Part shown: positions 24,901 through 36,339 of the stretch, piece after piece
How the letters are laid out: each line of letters begins with the position of its first letter
How positions within the stretch are numbered: the stretch's first letter is position 1
From: Parascedosporium putredinis
Taxonomy: Eukaryota; Ascomycota; Sordariomycetes; Microascales; Microascaceae
NCBI GenBank assembly: GCA_949357655.1
Contig: CASHTG010000018.1
Span: forward strand, 496,001 to 560,000
DNA: 64,000 nucleotides
Reading direction: 5' to 3'
Position numbers and translations under genes: made by a program
Notes under the pieces: model-generated
The model's database searches: none
Told to the model about the DNA's origin: nothing
Seen by the model: the letters and a program-made list of their open reading frames with translations, nothing else

Positions 24901-25623
24901 AATCGGACCCTTGGTCTGTCACGGTGCGCAGCCGCTCCCTGAGCAACACGCGCCGGTCTCGAGACGTGAGATTGCTCGCCTTCGGGCTTTGCTCCTCAGC
25001 TCCGGTGTCATGGCTATGGAAATTGCACGCCGGGCGAATCATGCGCGCCCTCTTCCTTTAGAGAAGAAGGCAAAACTCAATGCGGATGGATCGGAGGATG
25101 AGGGCGACGTGGTGGGTATAAATTGGCGCGACATCTCCGACCTTGCCGAGGATAAGGCGGCGCTGGCCTCGCAGGTGGTGGCGCCCGCCGACATGTTCAC
25201 GTGTGCCGGTACCGTCCTCAATGACTCGATCCAGGCTTCCACAGACCGATGGCAGACCTCGGCCGATAAGTTTACCAATGAAACAAGCGCCGGTCTGCAC
25301 GCTGACCTCGAGGCCCTCCGCGTCAGGCTAGGGGCGGACCTCTTATCCATGGCTCGCGCGGCGGCAGATGACGCGGACGAGACCAACCGAGCGGTGACAC
25401 AGACGCAACGTTTCCAAGTCAAACAGGTGGTCGACGTCATCGAAAGATGCTCCGCAGGAGACGGCGGCGCTTCCGATGGGTTCGAAGAGGCCTTTGGCTA
25501 GGTGTTGAATGGGTGCTTGTCGGCTTCATGTGGTATGTGTGGTTTGTCGTCATGATGTTGAGGGCGGTGTTGGGCATCGGCACGGGGACGATCAAAGCCG
25601 TGAGATGGCTTCTGTGGTTGTAG
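21944..25623 (+). CDS. Large disordered fungal protein with C-terminal membrane segment, ~1228 aa, several 1-base losses
   Basis: Successive open frames form one protein if single bases are restored near 22028 (GGG), 23473 (C5), 23495, 23597 (GGG), 23798 (AAAA), 24953 and 25443 (AAA). Every step shifts the frame the same way and total length then divides by three. Likely constrained blocks are ~residues 270-310 (ends YRRLLEHVPPL), 425-475 (EPADMIADVYWLEQG, QWSRLYPRG), 800-840 (GIRGLLRGPG, SKLGDIIWKKE), a helical RREIARLRALL segment near 1010, and a final basic RRRRRRFRWVRRG followed by the hydrophobic WVLVGFMWYVWFVVMML near 1190-1210. The rest is Ser/Arg/Pro-rich. The layout suggests a tail-anchored protein with a large cytosolic part. 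I recognise no named family. A start at 22027 is possible if the first loss is not real. Confidence 0.72.
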
Positions 25624-26479
25624 GAAACGATGGTTTTCTTCTGTCCCCCGTCTTGCTTGTCTACTTTCATGATATCCCTTTTTTCTTTTCGTTACCATCA
25701 CCCTGGTATACCTAGCTCATACTTTTCCCATTTCTTCTGTTCTTATACTCCCCTACTGGCGGGCGCCTCTTTATTTTTTTCTTCTCTTCACTTTTGGATC
25801 TTTATCCTGGCACGAATATATCCTACTTACATGTATAGAAATGTAATGCATCGTTTGGCTGTGGTTGCTCTGCACTCGAGTTTGGAGGGTTTTGGCGGGC
25901 GAGGAAGAGTACTTGGGATTTTCCATCTTCCGTAGCCTTCATCTTCAAGGTTCAGCTATAGCCAACAATTAACATGATTTACTTCTTCCTTTGATAGCGA
26001 ATGAAGGCCAGGCCTCATCTAATCAAATGTATACCCTCTAGGGAAAACTACAGAAATATGAACCATCGTGCAGGATTCTGATAAATAGCCTCCAGAGGCC
26101 AGTGTAGTCTGCCCCTCTGGCTTCTTTTTCACTTAGCGACACGAAGGGAGCAACCTTTTTAAGTATGTACCAGCTTTGAATTTGATATTAAACATCGAGA
26201 TTATAGACATAGAAGAAAAAGCCCACACACAATGTGCATGCACGCACGCCACCAAGGGCAAGGCGGAAATATATATTCTGCCTTCCATTTCCGTTATTTC
26301 ACAGCCACGACCGCCCCCGGCTCTCCACGATCTGAATGGTGCGGAGGAGGGATGGGGTGGCAGGTAAGGACAAAAGAAGATGTACTTTCCTACAATCCGT
26401 ACTCCATCATATGATCATTCAACATATCTCTTTTCTTTCACTTTTTTCACTTTTTTTTTCTTTTCCCATTCCGTCCCGC
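25624..26479. other. Convergent intergenic region (3' UTRs)
   Basis: This region holds the 3' ends of the convergent tail-anchored-protein gene and GH115 gene. It is T/C-rich, with poly-T tracts near 26436-26463, and has no coding signal I can support. Confidence 0.6.
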
Positions 26480-29400
26480 TTAGAGGGCCAACCAGGCAGC
26501 AGCGGCAACAGCCGCGACCATCCACGAAGCACCGGTGACGGTGGAAGCGGCATTCTCCTCCTCGGCGGCGAGGGCACTACCGAAGCCGCCGACGGTGTTG
26601 GGGGCATCGCGGAACGTGGTTCCGTTCCTCTCACCGATGCTGTCCCTGCCGACGAGGAAGGACTCGGGGGTCCGAGGTACGAGGGCCTGATGCCGCCGAG
26701 GTTGATGACGATCTTCTGGACGAGGATGCTGGGGAGGAGAGCCCAGATGCGGAGAACGTACTCGCCCTCCTTTTCGACGGTGAAGGGAGAGGTGGTCACG
26801 TTGGAGCGGAGACCCCAGACGCTGTCGGAGACGGAGTGGCCCCACTGGTTGGGCATCTGCGTGCCCTCGGTCTTGCTCACGGGGCGGACGAGCTTGGGCT
26901 CGGGGCTCTCGGCGCCCTTGGGGAAGAGGGCGACGGCGTACTCGAGCGGGTTGAAGTCGCCGAGGTAGTTGTGCGAGGGGAGAGGTAGAGCGTGACGTTG
27001 GCGGTGGTGTTGGTGTAGAGGTAGAGGTTGTACTCGAGCGCGGGGCCCTCGCCGAGCTCGAGCTTTTCGATTCCGTAGGGGACGATACCGACGGCGGACG
27101 AAGTACGGCCGTAGTTCTTGAACGTGTGGTAGGTCAAGTCCTCGTTGTCCGAGGTGCCGGGGACGATGGCCTGGTAGTGCTCGCCCTCGATGGAGACGAC
27201 GCCGTCGGACTCGACGAAGCCCTCGAAGCCTGAAGGGGGAGCGGCCCTCTTGTTGACGGGGACGAGGACGCGGGGCTCTTGGTAGGCGTACTTTTCAAAG
27301 TGGCGGCAGGGAGTGGTGATGTTGATGTAGAGGGTCTTGGAGGTGAAATCCTCGGGTACGCTATCCCAGTCGATCGAGACGAGAACGCGGCTATCCTCGC
27401 CACCATCGGCACCGACGGTACCGGTGCTCTGGGAGAGCTTGATCCACGACTCCTCGGGAGAGGCGGTCCACTCGCAGGTATCAGTGCCGCGCCAGAAGAC
27501 ATCAAAGTAGCGGGAAGAGGCACCGTAAGGCTCGAGGGGAGGGAGGGTGAGATCCCTGCCGCTGTTGCCGTGCCACTGGTCGTCACCGGGAACGGTGGCG
27601 TTGGAACCCTCAACACCGACGCCGACGTGGCCGGCCAGAGAGTTGACAGTGGTCTGGACGTAGGACATAGCGGGAAGGGTGTTACGCATGGGCTGTTGCC
27701 AGTATCCCTCGTAGTTGATGTGGGTTTCTGCAAAGAAGGGGGAAAAGTGTCAGTTTCACTTTGTTCAACTCGGAAAGCAAAGGTGTGGGATTTCATGAAA
27801 ACTTACGATCCAGCATGTGCGCCCACTTTCCGTCGAGGAGCTCGTCCCACTCCTGGGTAAGATTGGCATCAGCAAGGAGGAGGTCAACGTTGTAGGTGAT
27901 CAAGTCGTTGGCAGAGTTCCTCTTCTGCCCAGCGTACAGGGCGTTGCGAGCGGCAACGATGTTGATCTTGTGGACAATCTCTCCGCCACGAACGGGGTGG
28001 AGAATCATCTGGAAGTAGGCGGGCTGGAATTCGGCATCGAGCCTATCATACACGGACTGCGCGTCGCGGCGGAGCTCGGCCCACTGAGCGAGGACGGACT
28101 CGGCCTCGTAGTAGTTGATGACACTGTAAACGTGGGGCTCGAGGAGCTCGTACTTGCGGCGGGCGGCGTAGAGGCCGTAGCGGGTCATGATGTTGGCAAT
28201 GTCCTTGGCAACTTCGGCGTTGAACTCGCGGGTAGCCCAGGCCTCGAGCCACTCGGAGGCGCTGTCGATGTGCCACTTGTCGGTATCATAGGCGAGATCG
28301 AGGTAGTGGCTGATGGGGATCTCGAGGGGCTTGAGATCACCGACGTTGACGATCCAGATGCGGTCGGCGCCGCGGGACTTGGCAAGGTGCATTTGCTCGG
28401 CCGTCTTGTGGAGCTGGATTGTGTTGATCCACTTGTAGTCGCGCGGGTCGCCGACATAATCGAAGTGGTAGTACACACCCGCACCACCCGAGCGGTCGGT
28501 CTCGTTGGCGAGCGGGAGACGGCGGACGTTGCCCCAGTTGTCGTCAGACCAGAGGAGGGTGATGTCCTCGGGGACGTGGAGACCCTTTTCTTGGTAGGTC
28601 TGGACCTCCTTGTACAGGCACCAAGTCTGGGGGATGGTGGTGACGTCCACCTCGAGGGCCTCCTCGATGACGGAACGCTGGTTCTTGACGAGCTCCTCAA
28701 GCATCTCGAGGAGGGCGCCGAGACCGAGGCCACCCTCAATCTCGGTATCACCGGTTCCTCTCATCGCCATGGTGAACAAGCTGTTCCTGGCGTAGGGCTT
28801 AGCGCGAAGGGCACCAACCCGGAAGTAGTCGTCAATAGTGTTGTTGTTGAGGTTGTACGCCCAGGGGCCCTCGTAGTAGGTGCGGAACTCGTTCTGGCCA
28901 CGCATCATGGGCTCAGTGTGAGAAGAACCGAGGACAACCTCGTAGGCATCGGCGAGGGGCTGGTTCTTGTTGTCATCAGTGTAGTAGATGGATCCCCAGA
29001 GAGTAGGCCAGAAGTAGTTGGCGCGGAGACGGAGGAGCAGCTCGCAGACCAGGCTGTAGAACTCATGGGTGTAGCCAGCTGCGCCGTTCCAGGCATCAGG
29101 GAAGTTGCTTCTACATGAAGGGGAAAAAGGGAGATTAGCAAAATTCCGGCTAGCCGAGTCCTTGAAGACTCGTTTCCCTTAGTGTGGAAATGTGTTAGAG
29201 GGATTAATGATGGTGCTTACCCAACCCAGTTAGAGAGACCAGGCTGCTCATCGTTCAAGAAGAAGCCTCGGTACTTGACAGACGGAGAACCCTGGACCTT
29301 GCCTTCGGAGAGGACATAGATATCCTGGTGCTTCTTGGTGGGGACGTCGGCCCAGAAGTACCAAGGGCTCACACCAATCTGCTCGCTGACGTCGTAGATG

Positions 29401-30459
29401 CCGAAAATGGTACCTCGAGGGTCGGCGCCAGCAATGACGAGGGCTTGAGCAACACCCTCGATGGGCTCGTCGACAAGCACGCTGACGAAAGCCTCCCACT
29501 CACCCTCAATATCGGAAACATCGATCTTGCCATCCTTGACGAGGCTGTCAATGAGGAAGACTTGCCAATGGTGCCGGCAATGACGACGGTCTTTGCGGCC
29601 TCCGGATCGGCGTATGCGGGGCCGGGGAAGGACTCCTCGTCTAGAAGGTTGTACTATACGGGGAAAGAAAGACGGGACTTGTTAGTCTAACGTTTCCTAG
29701 GCAGCTCAGCCCATTGCCATTTCTGTCACGGCTTCTTCCACGATTTTAGCCGAGAAGGCGGGGAGGGATGCACGGGTGAGTCTATAACGGTGCATTGATG
29801 GCATGCAGCCGCAAAGAACGGCTTGGGCTCTCGTCTCTTCCTATAAAGCGGCAAGAGATCCGTGCCAAAAATGGGTGGGTGGTGTGAGGGTGATTGCGAT
29901 AGACTAAGTCCTGCCTCGGCGAAAGAGGCCACAAGGATGTACAAAAATTGTTGAGCAGCACCTTGCGCGATGGCATCGCATCGGAAACAATTCCACTAGA
30001 ATTGACCAATTGAAGTATACCAAAGACTCCAACTTCCGCAGAACAAGAAAATCGTGAAATAAAAAAAAGTAGGAAGAGCGAGTGAAAGAAGGGGTTACAG
30101 AAAAAAGAAAGCCAAGGGTGAAAAGACCGAAGGGCACTTACAACCGTGTTATCCGACACATCAGCCGGCTTAAACTTGTATTCCGCAGGGGAGGCGCCAG
30201 ACTCGCCGTTGCTAAGGGTGTAGTTGGTGCCGGTGACACGGCCAAAGTCGAGGGCGAGATCGCCAGCAGCGCGGATCACGCCCCAGTACTCATCCTCGGA
30301 GACGCGGATCTGGCCGGCGCCGATATCCTTGCCAGCGATCTGGAAGGCGCCTTCGGAGCTCTCGAAAGCGATGATTTGCTTTTGGCCAATGGCCGCGACG
30401 AGCGGGGCCAAGCCGGCGAAGGCGGCCACGGCGAGGGCCTTGAGGCCAAGGGGTGCCAT
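26480..30459 (-). CDS. Glycoside hydrolase family 115 (xylan alpha-1,2-glucuronidase), secreted, predicted GPI anchor, three 1-base losses
   Basis: GH115 enzymes remove (4-O-methyl-)glucuronic acid side chains from xylan outside the cell. Exons are 30459-30142, 29653-29221, 29110-27807 and 27727-26480, about 1101 aa. The start is in good context (CAACCATGG) and begins a signal peptide (MAPLGLKALAVAAFAGLAPL). Family signatures include GIYDVSEQIGVSPWYFWADV, LRANYFWPTLWGS, WSDDNWGN and YYHFDYVGDP. The C-terminus has Asn-Ala-Ala-Ser, a short spacer and a hydrophobic tail (WMVAAVAAAAWLAL), as in GPI-anchor signals. Frame breaks at ~29562, ~26985 (C run) and ~26670 (C5) each need one extra base, after which the three introns keep phase. 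Strong C-ending codon bias suggests high expression and creates a 433-codon antisense frame. The first intron is unusually long (488 nt). Confidence 0.93.
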
Positions 30460-30582
30460 GGTTGCTTGTGTAAGTCGAGCGGTGCAGACAGGAAAACAAC
30501 GGGCGATCAAGGTGTGGATCGTCACCAGGTAACTCTCCGTGTTAAGCTCTTACCAAGCTTATCAAGGGAGAAACGTCCTCGC

Positions 30583-30602
30583 TATCCTTTTATAAAAGGA
30601 TA
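30583..30602 (-). promoter_or_regulatory. TATA-box-like 20-bp palindrome upstream of GH115
   Basis: TATCCTTTTATAAAAGGATA is a perfect palindrome with TATAAAAG on each strand, about 125 bp upstream of the GH115 start codon. The spacing fits a TATA box for that gene. The symmetry may be coincidental or may allow binding in both orientations. Confidence 0.5.
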
Positions 30603-30701
30603 TACGGCCTCGACTTCGTAAGAGGAGGAGGGGGGATGGGAGGAAGCAGAAAGGAGAGGAGAGGACCGAGAACTTTCAGTGAGCACAAGGAGGCCCCCTG
30701 G

Positions 30702-30713
30702 ATCCTTTTATAA
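30702..30713 (-). promoter_or_regulatory. Second partial copy of the TATA-like element
   Basis: ATCCTTTTATAA repeats 12 bp of the palindrome 118 bp further upstream; on the minus strand it reads TTATAAAAGGAT. It could be an alternative TATA element. Three hexamers matching the CreA consensus SYGGRG (plus strand 30748, 30809, 30841) follow, but that consensus is short and degenerate. Confidence 0.3.
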
Positions 30714-33049
30714 TGAGGGGAGCTGTCCCAACGCACGAGGTTCCATTCTGGAGAGCTACGACAATTCTTATTTCTCCTCTGGCCACAAAACCCACAATGA
30801 TACTATATGCGGAGTAAGTGGTAATGAGGAAGTACTATACCCGGAGAGCTGGATATATTGGACGGGCACCTCCGCCGCGTGTGTGTGTGGGTTTGGCGAC
30901 CCCCTTCGCATCCGTTCTCGAGGCCTGCTAGGATCTTCGGGTCCCTCTACAGGTACCCGGAATGTAAACGGCGCACGCAATAATAAACAACCTCTCTTTC
31001 ACGGGAAACGGTCCTGCTACCCTGTCAAGCGTAGATGGGGATGGGATAACCGAACTTCCGCTTTTCCCTTCTCTTCGCCGTCGCATCGTTTCCGCACCGC
31101 AGCGCGCCCTCTCATTAACGGAAGGATGAAGGGTAGTGCTCATTTTTTCCCCGTTTCATGGAAACCGTGGAGGATGATGGCCATTGAGGAGGCTGGGAAT
31201 GGAGGCTAGCCGACTACGACTGTAGATGGACGAGAGCATCTGTGTACAGGGAGCACTATCCCCATGGAATGGATAAACCTTTATTTGATCAGGCGTGATG
31301 GCGTCGTATTGATGACCCGCCAAGATCCATCGGATCTTTGGTTCCCTTCTCCATCGCGTATTTCCCCACCTTGTTCCTCTCCTCGACTTCTCTTCCTCTC
31401 AATTCGTTTCTCGCCCAGAATCCGGCTCGGGGCGGCTGTTATTGCCAGCCCAGTTGGGGTCTTGATGACGCGAAGCGGAGGGGTGGAAGGAGAACCGTGG
31501 AGGAGGGCACAAATCCCCAGGGTAATTCGGGATCAACGGCCACCGTGCCCATTTCCAAGTGGGAAGCCCCATTGGGTGAATGGGGGAGGAGGAGGTGATC
31601 TATGTACCCAAAAACGGCTCGAGATTCAACACATCAAAGCGGGGAGTTGGGGTCCGCCGATGAGGGTTTGCTGCGATTTTGTCTGTTTCTTTATTATTCC
31701 TCGATTGTCCGTCGCTAGCCAAGGTAACACGGCCGAGGGACAAGCCGGGGTCTGGAGAAGAGAAGAACAGGTAAACAGGGGAGTAAGCCCGCTTTTTCTC
31801 CCCAATGGACGATTATTTTCCCTTCCCGGAGATGTTAGCGGCGGATAAAGTAGTTGGCCGGGGTCAGGGAAGAGGGTTGCAGGAACGGTTGATGAGAGAC
31901 ACTAAAGGCTTCCTTGCCCGTTCGCTGTTGCCGCCTGCCGCTGCGGTGCTTGGCACATTTATCTTTTAAGTCGGAACTATTTGTACAGAGATGCGATGGG
32001 GGATGTGTTGGGCATGGAAAGACGTTCATAGAGTCTGAGGAACCAAGCGATAGGGAGACTTGGATGACAACCGATGGTGATGGTCCATAGATGGACAGAG
32101 AACAGTGGTTGGGAGCCGTCAGGTTGATGACCGGGGCTTCATGTTAATTGAGCTTGTGACTCTTCTGGGAACGCTGAACTTTAAAATAACATGGAAGGAC
32201 CACCCAAGCTCTGCATGTCAAGCTGCTTGGTCACGTCGTCTCTTCCAAATTGATGAGCGGTTCCATGGTGTCGTACATTTCTTACTCCATCTCCCAGCTC
32301 GGCGCGACCACTTCGACCACTCCACGCCAGGGGCATGCTGATTGATATGGCTCATCAATGCAAGATATACTCCGTCCTCATTGAGTTCGGGTCTGCCTTT
32401 CTTCGCTCTTCACCTCTTCGTCGCTTCTCCAACTGCCATTCCATACATGTGGTGCATCGAGGAAAAGGAGAAATCGGAGCTGCGAGCCAAGCCATCAATT
32501 GCCAAAAAGGTCAACGAGACCCAACTACACCTACTCCTCCTCTGCTGGAAAAAAGCCCGATTTCAGGCAGTGTGACCCCAGGATCGGCATGTCCACGCCA
32601 AGAACTTCAAGGCGCAAGCACGGTACGCCGGCCCTAACTGCATTGGACAGGCAGGGCCCGATCATTGATCCCTCTATAAACTCCGCACCGGAATACTCGA
32701 ATTCCCATCGACGGTCCACCGCGACGAGTGATCACAGATGAACTTGGCCTACATGTACGCCGAGCTGAGACGCGACGCGATGCAAGCAAGTTAAGCGCGC
32801 CTTTTCACCACCTTCAGCAATTGCCAGGCGGCATGCAAAGGTCATAGATAGAGGCCACTCTACTTAGTTATAGTAGCCTAAATTAAACGACACCGTCTGC
32901 TGGGAGTGCTGTCACTTCACTCTCATCGTTTGGTCAAGCTGTGAGAACAGGATATACCGAGGTAGAGGTGCACGACAGGAAAGATGGCTCTGGTACGTTG
33001 AACACCGGCTCTCCTCTTTGCCTCGTCACACAATTTTTTTGTTCATCTT

Positions 33050-33067
33050 TCTCTCTCTCTCTCTCTC
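33050..33067 (+). repeat. (TC)9 microsatellite
   Basis: Nine TC dinucleotides occur in tandem in intergenic DNA. Confidence 0.85.
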
Positions 33068-35040
33068 GTCTTTTGAGTTGAGATTGCCAGGTGTTGTTAG
33101 AGCAAGCGTTGAGGGCGACATATGCGGGTTTATCCCACACCTTCCTCGCCCAACTTCCTTAGATTGGGTTTGCCTGAGATTGAGATTAGCCAAGGCTTTC
33201 TCAGATCAACTCTACAGTTCATTGAGAAGAGGCTCTGGGCGTTCCGTCTTCCGTGGGCCATCGGGAGTCCCGAAATGGCAAAAAGGTGAGGTCCTGGCCC
33301 TCCTGATTCGTGGGTAAACACCTGCCTTGAAGGTGCCCTGATGCCCTGAGGCGCATGTACCTGGATTATTCAATGATGGCAAACCCCGACATCAATGCTC
33401 GCCCAGTGTCTTCTGGGGCTCATCTATTAATTTCAGGACTCAAGATGCCTGATGCCATTCTACGCCAAGCCCCCGGAGAAAACACGACGCGCGCTGTCTG
33501 AGGAGTAAACGGCCAAGGCATGCGTTTACCCATGTTTCCCCGATACGGCTTGTTAGGGCTGCAACTCTGCGAGCGTGGAGAGATCCATAGATGCCGTGTT
33601 TGGCACGCTGGGCCTCTCCACTTCTTCTGTACTTTGTCAATCCCCCGTCCGGCCTTGGTCCCTCAAGCCACCCAGCGTGCCTGCCCGGGTGGAGTATCTC
33701 GCATTTAGCCGCGGAAGAAAAGAAAAAGGAACATTGAACACAACCACACCTCGCCATCGTCGGTTGCCTTCTAAAATGTCCCCCTCCTCCCTAAAAACGG
33801 GCTAGGTGCCAACTAACTGGGAAGAGGAAGACGACCGAGTAAAAGTGAGGGTCGAGAACATTTCCCTCATCCCCTTGCCTTTTGGGTCTGGGAAATAACG
33901 ATGCGCCCTTGATGCCACGGCCCGCTGCTACCTCAGCACCTCCGTTGCCCGCATCTTTCCATTCTTTACTCACGCAAGGCCGGCGAAGAAATGAGACCAC
34001 AATGCGTCCCTTGAGAAGCATTTCCTCCACTCCTCTCTTTCCTTTCATATCGAGGTTTCGGGGCCGGATTGTAAGGGTTTCTTCTGGAGAGTGTCGTGGA
34101 TTACTGTATTGGAAAACTGGATATCCTTGGACCATCCACGTGGTAAATATATGATACCGGTTGCGTTTGCAGCGGGCAGGAGGAACTTGTTGTCTCTCTG
34201 TCTCGCATTCGTTGAATCAGGCCAACGACGCTCTTGTTTGATGGATGCAGAGGCCACAGGCACCGACTACCATTGCTAGTGACGGCCTACAAGAAAAGAT
34301 CAGACATGTTGTATCAGAGATCGTGTGTATCCCGCCTCGGTGCTCAGGTTCACATGCCATCTTTACCAAGGCGTAAGTTCGGCATGTAGGGCTTCCAAGT
34401 CAATGGATTGATCTTTAGAATGGTTGATGACGCCTATACTTCTTTTTCGTTATTTTCTCAGCACACATGGTTTGATATTTCTTCGCTAGTATAGTGTACA
34501 TGCACCTATTAATAGGTCTCTCTCAGTCTCCTCCCTGGTGGATTCATTCCCATCCCATACCTAACCGTCAATCTTCCAGTTTTCTCCCTCGCCGGTGGCC
34601 ATGCAAGTTGTTATTGATCTCGCTAACACAAAACACCCTTCTGCACTGTGCTCACTAACCCCCTTGGTCCAGGCGCCGTCCACCTGTTCCTCGTTTAAGT
34701 TCTTTCCCAACGCCTATAGTTTCCCAGGGTTCGCCTAACTTTTCGGCCCGGAACTCCCTTTGCCTGGTCTGGTCCCGGGATACGCAAAACGTAAGAAAAA
34801 GCAGACACAATACAGCTAGTAGAAGGAGACACGACCGAGTCAAGGAACAATCGTAAATTGTAGCCTCATTATTAGCCGGCTGCTTCAGCTTGTTGGATTC
34901 ACGGCGAGTCTCAGCAGGGTCCGCAGCCGCGGAGCATAAAGATACAAAGTGTAGCTGTTGCTCGTGAGGGCTGCCGAAGTACGCTGTTTCGAACGAGGCT
35001 TTCAATTCCGCGCGAAGTAATGGCCGGGGCGGTATCGATT

Positions 35041-36339
35041 TTAGTGAGCCAAGGCATACCGGGGTAGTTGCGCCATCCTCTCCTCGGGGCTGATATCGGC
35101 ATCCGAGTAAAACATACGTGACTTGTCCTTCTTCGACGTCTTCTTCTCTGGAGCCGCTTCATCCTCCTTCCTGCCAGGTTTGACGCCAGCCTCCGCCATG
35201 CGGATGAGCTGGTCAATATCATCGCCCTGTTGGGCCGCTCCCGAGACAAGCTCATCTACCGTAGATGCATTGCCCGAGTAACCTGGAGGGTGCGTCCTGG
35301 CCGTTCCAAAGTTGCCGCCGTACGCGGGGCGCGCAGGCAGACCAGCGGGCGCCGGGGGTGTTCCGCTTGGGCGTGCTGGGAGGGAAGACCCAGGGAAGCC
35401 GCCGTAGGCCGGGGCGCGCCGGGGGCGCCGGGAGCACCGGGAGCGCCAGGAGCACCGTACTGGCCTTCTGCCGGATAGTGTGGTTGAGCAGCAGGGTATG
35501 CTTGGTTCTAGAGGTAGGGAACGGTTAGCTATAATCTGTGCAATTTGTCGGATGCCATGGTTGGGGATGAGGGGGCCAATCAAGTTGCTCAGTCCGAGGG
35601 GTGTCGGGGAGATGGGGATTATCACTTACGTATGCGCCGGGAGCGGCGCCGGCCCCTCCATTCGCGGGAGACGCGGTGGCCCCGGGAGACTCGCCGGCGG
35701 CCTTCCTGGCCTTCCAGTCCGCTAACCTCTTCTGTAGTTCGTCTTTCGTCTCTATCTTGATCTTCTTCTGAGGTTTTCCAGTGCCCGGGGTCGGGTTACC
35801 CGTCGCGATACGCCGGTCTTCCTGTGCTTGGTAAAAGTTCTGGATGATTCGGTTTCGATGCTGCTCGAGGGTCTCCTGCGGGATTCCTCCATACCGAAAA
35901 TCTCGACGTCGAGGCCTTGCCGATTGGGGAGCGCATTTTCTACTTGCGACAGCGTTTCCTTGTGGACTTGGTTCATGTGGACGGAGAGACCTAGAGAAGG
36001 GGTCCAGTCCTCGTCAGCTTACTATCGCCTACCCGCGCGTGGCCCTGGGCCCTTGATGCGCGACGTGAGGACTGTGGACAAATATTCATACCTCCGGCTG
36101 TGTTGAGCCTTCTACCGCATTCCTCGCACTTGAAATGCTTCGCCTTTTGATGTGAAATGAGCAGCTTCAAATCCTCAAAGTCGCGCTCGCCTGTGTCAAC
36201 GCGTTAGCGGGCATCCAACGATAAAAACTCCTAGAATGTCATCAAGGTTGATGGCGAGGATATTATCCGTACAGTAATAGCACCAAGGGCGGTGCAGGAC
36301 CTCCTCGATGTCAGGGTACTTTCTCTTCTTCTTGCCCAT
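35041..36339 (-). CDS. ZNF207/BuGZ-type C2H2 zinc-finger protein, ~331 aa, two 1-base losses
   Basis: Exons are 36339-36273, 36190-36092, 35990-35630 and 35507-35041. The N-terminus MGKKKRKYPDIEE leads into two C2H2 fingers: WCYYCERDF with HQKAKHF, then CEECGRRLNTAGG with HMNQVH. Next comes the family block VHKETLSQVENALPNR and an IFGMEGIP motif. The C-terminus has SDADISPEERMAQLPRY, matching the conserved ISxEERxAQLPxY element of animal ZNF207. In animals this protein binds Bub3 and microtubules and also acts with spliceosome proteins; a similar nuclear role here is inferred. The middle is Gly/Ala/Pro-rich (GAPGAPGAPGAP). Breaks at ~35893 (GG, inside GMEGIP) and ~35420 (C4) each need one base. 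The introns are then phase-consistent. Confidence 0.9.

Larger units (their letters stand above)
30460..35040. other. 4.6-kb intergenic region: GH115 promoter and BuGZ 3' flank
   Basis: The proximal ~800 bp should be the GH115 promoter. It includes TATA-like elements and a palindromic GGCTAGCC near 31204 that contains the XlnR/XYR1-type GGCTAR core on both strands. Beyond that I see no credible gene. A 194-codon frame at 31264-31848 has no domain or splice support. A CT microsatellite lies at 33050-33067. Confidence 0.55.

Noticed and set aside
27817..29118. 433-codon open frame on the plus strand
   Set aside because: It is antisense to GH115 exon 3. Strong codon bias toward C/G third positions in the real gene removes stops on the other strand, and the translation is Val/Gly/Leu-rich with no domain.
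31264..31848. 194-codon plus-strand frame
   Set aside because: No domain, no plausible introns and no coding-like composition; it lies in the GH115 upstream region.
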